Position numbers and translations under genes: made by a program
Part shown: piece after piece, positions 7,611-13,326 of the stretch
Layout of the letters: every line of letters starts with the position of its first letter
How positions within the stretch are numbered: position 1 is the stretch's first letter
Assembly: GCA_029250345.1 (NCBI GenBank)
Contig: JAQXFL010000057.1
Location: 1-13,326, forward strand
Source: Candidatus Poseidoniaceae archaeon
Lineage (GTDB): Archaea; Thermoplasmatota; Poseidoniia; Poseidoniales; Poseidoniaceae
DNA: 13,326 nucleotides
Direction of reading: 5' to 3'
The notes under the pieces: generated by a model
The model's database searches: none
What the model was told of the DNA's origin: nothing
What the model saw: the letters and a program-made list of their open reading frames with translations, nothing else

Positions 7611-10530
7611 AGAAAAGATACAAAGTCACGCCTCTCGCCGTGCACTCTTCCTTACTGGACTCCTCTTGCTCTCCATATTGCCAATGGTTGCACCTGGCGT
7701 AGTTGCAGACGAGGCTCGAGATGCGAGCATCACCATTCAAACAAGTCCAGCAAACGGCTTGGAAGTGAATCCAGGTGAATCTGGTGAGTATACTGTGCGA
7801 GTCTACAACAACGGACCGGAACCAATCACCATCCAACTTTCGACCAGTGAAGAGGCAACTCAGGAATGCGGTCAGTACACCTCAAACATCCAGCAGATTC
7901 CAGGTGTCGTTGAATCAAACGATTTCGGTGAAACCACAATGAACATCTCTCTTTCGCAAACAGCAGAGGGAAGCTGCGACACAACCATCACGGCACAGGC
8001 CGCTGAAGCCCCAACCCCTCCAGATGTTGCAGGTCAGCCCGCTACCGAAACCAAGACCGTCACAACAACTGCTGGAGACGGCTCTGGCTCTGCCATTTTC
8101 GGTGTTGACTTGTCAATGGCTTCCGAATCACAGCGCAGTCAGCAATGGGCTGGAGAGTCGGAGATGGAGTTCGATGTCGTTGTCGAGAATACCGGTCAGA
8201 CCAATGAAACCATCGCCTTGTCGCTTGCTGAAGCAGACGGCAACGGCTGCGTTGGCAACGTTGACGACCTTTCCGTTGAGCTGAGCGAGGAGACCGTAGC
8301 GCTTGACCAAGAAGAAACAGAAACGGTAACCGTTTATGTTGAAGTTCCCGAAGGTCAGGAGGCGAGTAAATACTGCTGGGAGATTACCGGTACTGTGACC
8401 AACGACCCTTCTCAAGAAGCCTCAGATGTCGAGGATTTCGACCTCACGGTTCCAGAACTGCACGAATGCTCGATGGAGCTCTCCAAGTCAAGTATGACGG
8501 TCGACCCAGGTGAAGAATCTGAATTGACAGCGACACTTGAAAACACTGGGAACAGTGATTGGTCGGTAACCATGGCAAAAACTGGAAGCCGTGCAGGCTG
8601 GGTTTCCTTTGACGGTTCATCCTCAGGACTTCTGCCTTACGATAACGGTGACGGAAGTCGAACGTTCGACTTGATCGTCTCACCGGATGATTCAGTTACT
8701 GCTGGCGATGAAACTGTGATTCAGATTCTCGGTAAAGATGGCAACTCAGTGAAGTGTTCGAAAGAACTACGGGTGATTGTCGGACAGTCGTTTGGGGCAT
8801 CTCTTTCGCTTTCAACAACCAGCCTTAGCAATGTAGAGCCAGGTGCGAACGGCACAGTTTCTCTCACCGTTACCAATCAAGGCAATGGCCTCGACAATCT
8901 TCGCGTATCATCTTCAGCCCCTCCTTCTGGATGGAGTGTTCAATTGGACTCGACCACCGTTTCAGTTGGTTCAAAGCACGGGTCAGACAAGAGCGAGACG
9001 GTGGGCGTGGTTGTGTCGCTTCCTTCCTACGCTCTGGCGACAGAACAAGTCGAAATCGCCTTTTCGGTTCTTCCCGCTGGCGGCGGAGTTGCTTACGCCG
9101 AGGTTACGCTGACCGTTTCGGTGAAAGCCATACACGGTCTTGAAGCTCAAGCAACTGCTCTCGACCAAACTGGGCGCTCTGGCTCTCTCGTGAAGTTCCC
9201 CGTTACCATCCAAAACACTGGCAACATCGAAGATAACTACCGTTGCATAGAACAGGATCAAACTGCTTCACCCGAGTGGGATGTTCACTGTGAAGACAGT
9301 AATGGTAACATCATTTCATCCTCGCAAGGTATCGCTGTAGCGGCTCAAAGCTCTGTTCAAGTATTCATGGTCGTCAGTATCGACGGCGAAGAAGAACTCT
9401 CCTCTTCGCGGATTACTGTTCGTATTATCAACAAGGATGATTCAACCAATTCTGGCGACCAAGACGGCGATGGATTGCCAGACAATCAGCGTGAGTTCAA
9501 GTTCTTGGCCATCCTCTCAGACCGCGTCTTTGCAATGGATGTACGACTCGTGGACGGTGGACTTGACCAGCGTTCAGGCACCGCTCTTTTGCCGCCTTCC
9601 GGTACGCAAACATACGGTTTCTGGGTCACAAATACTGGAGATGGTAACGACAAAGCCGTGTTCGACATTTCAGGTCTTGAAGGGATTGCAACTCGAGAAT
9701 TAACGCTCTATGGGCTTCCCGTTGACGGTTCAATAGATGTCCCGGCCGGCTACGGAATATGGGATCAAAACAACAGTTTGTTCTTGCTTGATTCTTCACT
9801 CGAACCGATTATTGGTTCATCGAAAGATGCTGCTGAAATACAGATGTGTGAACTCGGCTTGTGCGGTGGGGGCTATGATGCACGTCCGTTTGAATTGTAT
9901 TTCGAAATGAAATTAACCGTCAGCCCAGGGGCAGAAACAGGCGATGGCGGTCTGTTGGAAGTGGTTGTTATCAGCACGAAGAACGCAGCAAACCGTTCGG
10001 GTTATTTTGACATCGTACTCGATGTCCAAATCCTCTATGATTTCCAATTCGATATTGAAAATACGCCCACTGAAAGAGACCTCATCTACCCCGACAAAGA
10101 AGTCATTCTCGTCAATTTAACCAATACCGGGAATATCGGCGGAGAGGTTCTCATATTTACCTCCGAGAGTTTCCGTGGTTGGTCTGTTGACTTGATAGAA
10201 CCCGATGGCCAGAACTACTGTGATTCGGATATTAAGGAATTCATATGTGATCTTGAGGTTGGTCAAACCATCGTTATCAAACTCGTCGTTCGGCCTCCAA
10301 GTGATGCTGAACTCGCAAATACCCTCAAGTTCACGCTCTCTGCTCAACCGGTGGAAACCGGTGTCATAGACCGAGAAAATGTCGAGTTTGCCATCAGCGG
10401 TGACGTGCCATCCGGTTTGCTGAGCCTTGGCTTGGAAAGTGAGGAAGCGGTGATGTATGGGCTTGGTTTGGTGGTGTTTGCTTTGGCAATTTTTGTCATT
10501 AAGTCATTCATCGGCGGTTCACGGCCTTGA
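7600..10530 (+). CDS. Membrane-anchored surface protein with seven beta-sandwich repeats
   Basis: 976 residues from ATG 7600, where a good signal peptide begins: basic region, hydrophobic core 15-31, likely cleavage after Ala36. Earlier in-frame GTG 7561 and TTG 7528 add unconvincing residues. Arg13-Arg14 followed by A-L-F also fits the loose RRx-hydrophobic-hydrophobic Tat pattern. The exported part has about seven Ig-like/NEW3- or CARDB-like units, each with an N-x-G turn: N-N-G-P 70, N-T-G-Q 197, N-T-G-N 315, N-Q-G-N 426, N-T-G-N 539, N-T-G-D 678 and N-T-G-N 842. Several have a P-G-E/A segment about 15 residues earlier and G-W-S-V after. All 12 cysteines fall into close pairs: 90/126, 217/259, 290/386, 549/564, 750/755 and 874/883. 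D-x-D-G-D-G-x-x-D at 620-628 resembles a thrombospondin type 3 or EF-hand-like calcium loop. A membrane helix spans about 952-971, leaving a tiny tail. No catalytic motif is visible. A structural, adhesive or binding role at the surface is likely, but the ligand is unknown. Confidence 0.88.
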   Translation: MDPREKIQSHASRRALFLTGLLLLSILPMVAPGVVADEARDASITIQTSPANGLEVNPGESGEYTVRVYNNGPEPITIQLSTSEEATQECGQYTSNIQQIPGVVESNDFGETTMNISLSQTAEGSCDTTITAQAAEAPTPPDVAGQPATETKTVTTTAGDGSGSAIFGVDLSMASESQRSQQWAGESEMEFDVVVENTGQTNETIALSLAEADGNGCVGNVDDLSVELSEETVALDQEETETVTVYVEVPEGQEASKYCWEITGTVTNDPSQEASDVEDFDLTVPELHECSMELSKSSMTVDPGEESELTATLENTGNSDWSVTMAKTGSRAGWVSFDGSSSGLLPYDNGDGSRTFDLIVSPDDSVTAGDETVIQILGKDGNSVKCSKELRVIVGQSFGASLSLSTTSLSNVEPGANGTVSLTVTNQGNGLDNLRVSSSAPPSGWSVQLDSTTVSVGSKHGSDKSETVGVVVSLPSYALATEQVEIAFSVLPAGGGVAYAEVTLTVSVKAIHGLEAQATALDQTGRSGSLVKFPVTIQNTGNIEDNYRCIEQDQTASPEWDVHCEDSNGNIISSSQGIAVAAQSSVQVFMVVSIDGEEELSSSRITVRIINKDDSTNSGDQDGDGLPDNQREFKFLAILSDRVFAMDVRLVDGGLDQRSGTALLPPSGTQTYGFWVTNTGDGNDKAVFDISGLEGIATRELTLYGLPVDGSIDVPAGYGIWDQNNSLFLLDSSLEPIIGSSKDAAEIQMCELGLCGGGYDARPFELYFEMKLTVSPGAETGDGGLLEVVVISTKNAANRSGYFDIVLDVQILYDFQFDIENTPTERDLIYPDKEVILVNLTNTGNIGGEVLIFTSESFRGWSVDLIEPDGQNYCDSDIKEFICDLEVGQTIVIKLVVRPPSDAELANTLKFTLSAQPVETGVIDRENVEFAISGDVPSGLLSLGLESEEAVMYGLGLVVFALAIFVIKSFIGGSRP

Positions 10531-10541
10531 AGTTCTCTTTA

Positions 10542-10575
10542 CTGCCATGCAGTGGGCTGGTTTCAAGAATGGCAG
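10542..10575 (+). terminator. Possible terminator: inverted repeat then T-rich stretch
   Basis: CTGCCAT (10542-10548) and ATGGCAG (10569-10575) form a 7-bp perfect stem with a 20-base loop, 12 bases after the surface-protein stop. CTTTTCCT follows at about 10582. Archaeal termination depends mainly on T-runs, so this is only a candidate. Confidence 0.3.
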
Positions 10576-10605
10576 ACATTCACTTTTCCTCGTGATGTTT
10601 TGGGA

Positions 10606-10616
10606 ATACTTATGTG
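10606..10616 (+). promoter_or_regulatory. Probable promoter element of the nuo operon
   Basis: ATACTTATGTG is the best TATA-like sequence in the 140-base gap before nuoA. Transcription would be expected to start near 10635, giving a leader of about 35 bases. It shares the octamer CTTATKTG with the gap before the 7600 gene at almost the same distance from the start codon. The rest of the gap holds a possible terminator, a hairpin and the nuoA ribosome-binding site; no gene is seen in it. Confidence 0.4.
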
Positions 10617-10644
10617 AGTCCCTCAAGTCGCTGAGAATGCGGAG

Positions 10645-10661
10645 CGTATGCTTTGCATATG
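10645..10661 (+). repeat. Hairpin immediately before the nuoA ribosome-binding site
   Basis: CGTATGC and GCATATG pair over 7 positions (one G-U) around a TTT loop, ending directly before the GGTGA at 10662. It may shape access to the ribosome-binding site; this is inference. Confidence 0.35.
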
Positions 10662-10666
10662 GGTGA
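10662..10666 (+). promoter_or_regulatory. Ribosome-binding site GGTGA for nuoA
   Basis: GGTGA 4 bases before ATG 10671 fixes that ATG, rather than the in-frame ATG at 10659, as the likely start. The same motif precedes nuoB and the gene at 2282. Confidence 0.55.
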
Positions 10667-10670
10667 AAAT

Positions 10671-11144
10671 ATGTCCGGACTCGAATCGGTTCCAAGTGCG
10701 TACCTCTCGATTGGTTTTTTGACGGTTCTCGGAATCATCATGCCGCTTACCAATTTCCTCATCACTTGGGTCGTTCGTCCTCGTGTTGACCCTGCTCGAC
10801 CACACATCACGCGCTCGTATCTTCTGGAAGGCTATGAGCGTGACCACAGCCTCTACCCCCGACGTTTGACGACCTTCGAGTGCGGCAGTGAACCGGTCGG
10901 TGACGCCATGATCCAGTTCCACTTCCAGTACTATTGGTACGCCATTATCTTCCTGGTATTCGATGTCGCTTTCATGTTCCTCGTTCTTGGTGGAATGGTT
11001 GCATCCGATGCAACAACTGCTGGCGCCCCCGAAAACGCAGTGGCTGAAGCAAAGAGCGCACTGACGCTTCTTGCCCTCTTCTTTGCCATAATGTCTCTTG
11101 GCGTTTGGTACGTGTTCCGTAAGCGAGGGCGCATTTACATTTGA
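10671..11144 (+). CDS. nuoA: NADH-quinone oxidoreductase (complex I-like) subunit A
   Basis: 157 residues. NuoA/ND3 is a three-helix membrane subunit at the junction between the quinone-binding arm and the proton-pumping arm of complex I and its archaeal Fpo-like relatives. Helices lie at about 11-36, 88-111 and 129-149. The family hallmark F-E-C-G-S-E-P-V-G-D-A is at 69-79 (Cys71), followed by the Y-Y-W-Y-A-I-I-F-L-V-F-D segment. Two features are unusual. The F-D-x-E motif of helix 2 reads F-D-V-A, so the usual acidic residue is Ala100. The loop between helix 1 and the F-E-C-G motif is about 20 residues longer than I expect for the family (roughly 46-66). The start is set by GGTGA at 10662. 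It is the first gene of the nuo run and is followed after 10 bases by nuoB. Confidence 0.95.
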   Translation: MSGLESVPSAYLSIGFLTVLGIIMPLTNFLITWVVRPRVDPARPHITRSYLLEGYERDHSLYPRRLTTFECGSEPVGDAMIQFHFQYYWYAIIFLVFDVAFMFLVLGGMVASDATTAGAPENAVAEAKSALTLLALFFAIMSLGVWYVFRKRGRIYI

Positions 11145-11149
11145 GGTGA
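11143..11149 (+). promoter_or_regulatory. Ribosome-binding site GAGGTGA for nuoB, overlapping the nuoA stop
   Basis: GAGGTGA starts at the second base of the nuoA TGA stop and lies 5 bases before ATG 11155. The placement indicates translational coupling of nuoA and nuoB. Confidence 0.6.
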
Positions 11150-11154
11150 ATATC

Positions 11155-11748
11155 ATGGCAGAAGCAGGAGAAAATTTCGCAGCATTCAACAGTCGTGCAT
11201 TGGTTGAGATGGTCGGTGGTGTAACCGACGAAGCACTCAAGGCAACACGGATCAAGAAGTTCCTCGGTGTTCTAGCAGGCCGATATTTCAATTGGGCTGG
11301 ACGCAAATCATTGTTTACGCTCCACTTGGGAATCAAGTGCTGTGCTATTGAGATGGCAGCTGCGGCTACCCCTCGGTTCGATGGAGACCGATTTGGTGTT
11401 CTGTTCCGCTCATCCCCCCGACAATCCGACGTCCTTCTCATCAACGGGCCAATCACCAAGAAATTCGCTGATAAGGTCGTTCGTCTATGGGAGCAAATGC
11501 CTGAGCCAAAGTACTGCATTGCTATGGGTGAATGTGCAATTTCTGGCGGACCTTACTTCCAATCCTACAACATTCTCGAAGGCGTCGACACGGTAATCCC
11601 AGTCGATGTCTACATCCCAGGTTGCCCACCGCGCCCTGAAGCATTGATTGACGGATTTGGACTGCTCCGTGAGAAAATCATTCGAATCGGTGCCGCTCCG
11701 AGCGCTCAAAGAGCCAGCGAAAAGCCAGTTATTGTGGGAGAGGACTGA
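11155..11748 (+). CDS. nuoB: NADH-quinone oxidoreductase (complex I-like) subunit B, N2 cluster protein
   Basis: 197 residues. NuoB carries the terminal [4Fe-4S] cluster N2, which passes electrons to quinone (or methanophenazine in Fpo systems) at the interface with NuoD. The four expected cysteines are present: Cys62 and Cys63 in I-K-C-C-A-I-E-M, Cys127 in G-E-C-A-I-S-G-G and Cys157 in P-G-C-P-P-R-P-E. The core (about 50-180) matches the family closely. The N-terminal 45 residues and the Lys/Glu-containing C-terminal tail are variable extensions. ATG 11155 follows a strong ribosome-binding site; the frame extends upstream to 11098 only through nuoA. The protein is cytosolic, bound to the membrane arm. 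nuoC starts 1 base after its stop. Confidence 0.97.
   Translation: MAEAGENFAAFNSRALVEMVGGVTDEALKATRIKKFLGVLAGRYFNWAGRKSLFTLHLGIKCCAIEMAAAATPRFDGDRFGVLFRSSPRQSDVLLINGPITKKFADKVVRLWEQMPEPKYCIAMGECAISGGPYFQSYNILEGVDTVIPVDVYIPGCPPRPEALIDGFGLLREKIIRIGAAPSAQRASEKPVIVGED
11736..11743 (+). promoter_or_regulatory. Ribosome-binding site GGGAGAGG for nuoC inside nuoB
   Basis: This purine run lies within the last codons of nuoB, 6 bases before ATG 11750, and supports that start over upstream in-frame codons. Confidence 0.5.
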
Positions 11749-11749
11749 G

Positions 11750-12403
11750 ATGGTCGGTTCAATTTCTGCAGAACAGAATGCTTCGGCTGCTGAATCCTGC
11801 CTCGCTGCAATCAACGACCGATTTGATGGAAGCGGCATCGTCGCATCCATCGAAAACCATTCAAACGCTAAGAAATACGCATTCGTTCGAGCAGTATGCC
11901 CGCCTCAACACTGGTTGGCCTTGGCGAAATGGATGAAGTACGACCTTGGTGTCAATTACTGTTCGATGGTCACAGGAACTCATTTCCCAGACGGTCCTGA
12001 TGAGCGTGGGTGGGAAGTTGCATACCACTTCTTGCGACAACCTGTCCAAGACCAAACTCCAAACACGTGTACTGTCCATGACGTCAACGCACTCTCGGGA
12101 ATGGATATTCCAATGGAATTCGAAGTGTTCATTCCGCTGCCACAAGGCGACTCACCCTCTGTCCCATCCATCCAAAGCATATGGGTTGGAGCAGATTGGA
12201 ATGAAAAAGAAACTTGGGATTTGGTCGGTATCAAGTTCGAAGGCCACGAAAACATGCACCGAGTTCTCAACCCGAACGACAGTCCTGAGGGGTTCCATCC
12301 TTTGCAGAAGCAACACAAGTTGCGCTATCACGATCACAACGAAATGTACGATGACCCGCAGGGATTCATGCGTAAGCCAGCGGACGAGGGCCGCGTTAAG
12401 TGA
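11750..12403 (+). CDS. nuoC: NADH-quinone oxidoreductase (complex I-like) subunit C
   Basis: 217 residues. NuoC (30-kDa subunit family) is a cytosolic structural subunit that packs against NuoD and NuoB in the connecting arm. The family signature is at about 150-185: W-N-E-K-E-T-W-D-L-V-G-I-x-F-x-G-H, then H-R-V-L-N-P-N-D, E-G and H-P-L-x-K. The usual E-R-E is E-K-E here, a conservative change. The N-terminal alpha/beta part (about 15-135) is more divergent. It is a separate gene from nuoD, unlike the fused nuoCD of E. coli. The TGA stop is part of the nuoD ribosome-binding site and nuoD begins 9 bases later. The start at ATG 11750 is 1 base after the nuoB stop. Confidence 0.95.
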   Translation: MVGSISAEQNASAAESCLAAINDRFDGSGIVASIENHSNAKKYAFVRAVCPPQHWLALAKWMKYDLGVNYCSMVTGTHFPDGPDERGWEVAYHFLRQPVQDQTPNTCTVHDVNALSGMDIPMEFEVFIPLPQGDSPSVPSIQSIWVGADWNEKETWDLVGIKFEGHENMHRVLNPNDSPEGFHPLQKQHKLRYHDHNEMYDDPQGFMRKPADEGRVK

Positions 12404-12406
12404 GGT
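12402..12406 (+). promoter_or_regulatory. Ribosome-binding site GAGGT for nuoD, overlapping the nuoC stop
   Basis: GAGGT begins inside the nuoC TGA and lies 6 bases before ATG 12413, the same arrangement as between nuoA and nuoB. Confidence 0.55.
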
Positions 12407-12412
12407 ATTATT

Positions 12413-13326
12413 ATGGCACAAATGTGGATTACAATGGGCCCCCAGCATCCAATGACTCACGGGTTGTGGACACTTCGCGTCAAGGTTGACGGTGAGACGG
12501 TTGTCGATACTGAAGCCGAACTTGGATACATCCACCGTGGTGTAGAGAAGATTTGCGAAGCACGCGACTTCACTCAAGTTACACCGTACTGCGACCGACT
12601 TTGTTACGTCAGCGCTATGACGTGGGCTAATTCTTACATCTACGCAGCGGAAGACCTTCTGGAAGCAGAAGTTCCTGCTCGTGCAGAATACATTCGCCTT
12701 ATCTCGGCGGAATTGCAACGGCTTGCATCTCACCTCATGTGGCTCGGAGCATTCGGTCCAGACATCGGAAACCTCACTCTCATGACATGGTGTATGCGTG
12801 ACAGAGAAATGTTCCTTGACCTTTTGCAAGAACTCGGAGGTTCCCGAATGCACTACAATTACCCACGTATTGGTGGAGTAAAGCGCGACATGCCAATCGG
12901 ATTTGCTGACCGCGTTATTGCTAAGACGAAATTGTTCGAAAAGCGTCTCGATGAATACGAAATGATGCTCGACGAATCCACCATTTGGCTCGTTCGATTG
13001 CAAGGTGTGGGTTATGCCAATGCTGAATCCATGGTCGAGGCAGGTGTCTCAGGTCCAAACGTCCGAGCAGCAGGCGTAAACTACGACGTTCGCTGGGCTC
13101 ACCCCTATTCTGTCTACGACGAAATCGATTGGGAGCCGGCCGTTGAAAAGCCAACTTCGGTCAAGGGAGCAGACTGTTACGACCGTTACCGTGTCCGAAT
13201 GGAAGAAATGCGTCAATCGTGCCGTATGGTTCTGGATGCCCTCAACAAGATTCCTGGCGGAAAGAACACCAACTACGCCAACGGTGACGAGATGATCTAC
13301 ACCAAGGCTCCAACTCGCGCTCCTGA
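12413..13326 (+). CDS. nuoD: NADH-quinone oxidoreductase (complex I-like) subunit D, 3' end outside window
   Basis: 304 codons are visible and the frame is still open at the last base; the family is usually about 380-420 residues. NuoD (49-kDa subunit) forms most of the quinone-binding pocket beside the N2 cluster of NuoB. Family motifs: G-P-Q-H-P-M-T-H-G (9-17), E-L-G-Y-I-H-R-G-V-E-K (36-46), R-M-H-Y-N-Y-P-R-I-G-G-V (145-156), S-G-P-N-V-R-A-A-G-V (213-222) and D-R-Y-x-V-R-M-E-E-M (257-266). Judged by spacing to the bovine subunit (His59, Tyr108, Asp160, from memory), the quinone-site residues are His16, Tyr65 and Asp117, all kept. The Asp normally next to the tyrosine is Cys64. The hydrogenase-type C-x-x-C nickel ligands are absent, so this is an oxidoreductase subunit and not a hydrogenase. 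ATG 12413 follows a good ribosome-binding site. Confidence 0.96.
   Translation, partial: MAQMWITMGPQHPMTHGLWTLRVKVDGETVVDTEAELGYIHRGVEKICEARDFTQVTPYCDRLCYVSAMTWANSYIYAAEDLLEAEVPARAEYIRLISAELQRLASHLMWLGAFGPDIGNLTLMTWCMRDREMFLDLLQELGGSRMHYNYPRIGGVKRDMPIGFADRVIAKTKLFEKRLDEYEMMLDESTIWLVRLQGVGYANAESMVEAGVSGPNVRAAGVNYDVRWAHPYSVYDEIDWEPAVEKPTSVKGADCYDRYRVRMEEMRQSCRMVLDALNKIPGGKNTNYANGDEMIYTKAPTRAP

Noticed and set aside
7393..7836. 147-codon open frame on the minus strand across the subtilase end and the leader
   Set aside because: Most of it is opposite coding sequence of two genes; no domain or start signal supports it.
10623..11519. 298-codon open frame on the minus strand across nuoA and nuoB
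   Set aside because: It lies entirely opposite two confidently identified genes, has a low-complexity Arg/Ser/Thr-rich translation with no recognisable domain, and no independent start signal.
12152..13003. 283-codon open frame on the minus strand across nuoC and nuoD
   Set aside because: It is a shadow of the codon bias in nuoC/nuoD; both plus-strand genes show full family motifs.
12413..13326. NiFe hydrogenase large subunit instead of NuoD
   Set aside because: The R-x-C-G-x-C nickel-ligand motif is absent, while the complex I quinone-site residues are present at the right spacing.

Overview
The window is a plus-strand stretch from what looks like a planktonic marine euryarchaeon, most likely Marine Group II (Candidatus Poseidoniales) or a close relative. 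The evidence is indirect: roughly balanced base composition, GGTGA/GAGGT ribosome-binding sites, very large secreted proteins with a C-terminal membrane anchor, and an archaeal-looking nuoABCD run with separate nuoC and nuoD. No RNA gene, insertion sequence, CRISPR array or phage gene was seen.

Positions 1-7526 hold a tightly packed group. First comes the 3' part of a large beta-rich protein of unknown function (1-2277). Four bases later a single-pass membrane protein follows (2282-2947), and then a 1511-residue membrane-anchored subtilisin-like protease (2991-7526). The protease has a signal peptide, a long pro-region, an S8 catalytic domain with D300/H333/N439/S526, a KP-43-like beta domain, a CARDB domain and further beta-sandwich modules. 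It ends in one membrane helix and a short cytosolic tail with an eight-ligand zinc finger of RING/PHD type. That tail is the most unusual thing here.

A 73-base leader (7527-7599) with three successive hairpins precedes a 976-residue surface protein (7600-10530). This protein has seven N-T-G-N-type beta-sandwich repeats, six likely disulfide pairs, a calcium-loop-like insert and a C-terminal membrane anchor. The third hairpin of the leader carries the start codon in its loop.

After a 140-base gap with a probable promoter, the operon for the proton-pumping NADH/F420H2/ferredoxin:quinone oxidoreductase (complex I-like) begins: nuoA, nuoB, nuoC and the first 304 codons of nuoD, which runs off the right edge. 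Gaps are 10, 1 and 9 bases, and two of the stop codons lie inside the next gene's ribosome-binding site. NuoA lacks the usual glutamate of its F-D-x-E motif and has a long first loop. NuoD keeps the quinone-site His, Tyr and Asp but has Cys where Asp normally precedes the Tyr.

The secreted-protein group and the nuo operon are probably functionally unrelated neighbours. Both intergenic gaps carry a similar CTTATKTG element about 60 bases before the start codon, suggesting that the 7600 gene and nuoA each have their own promoter.
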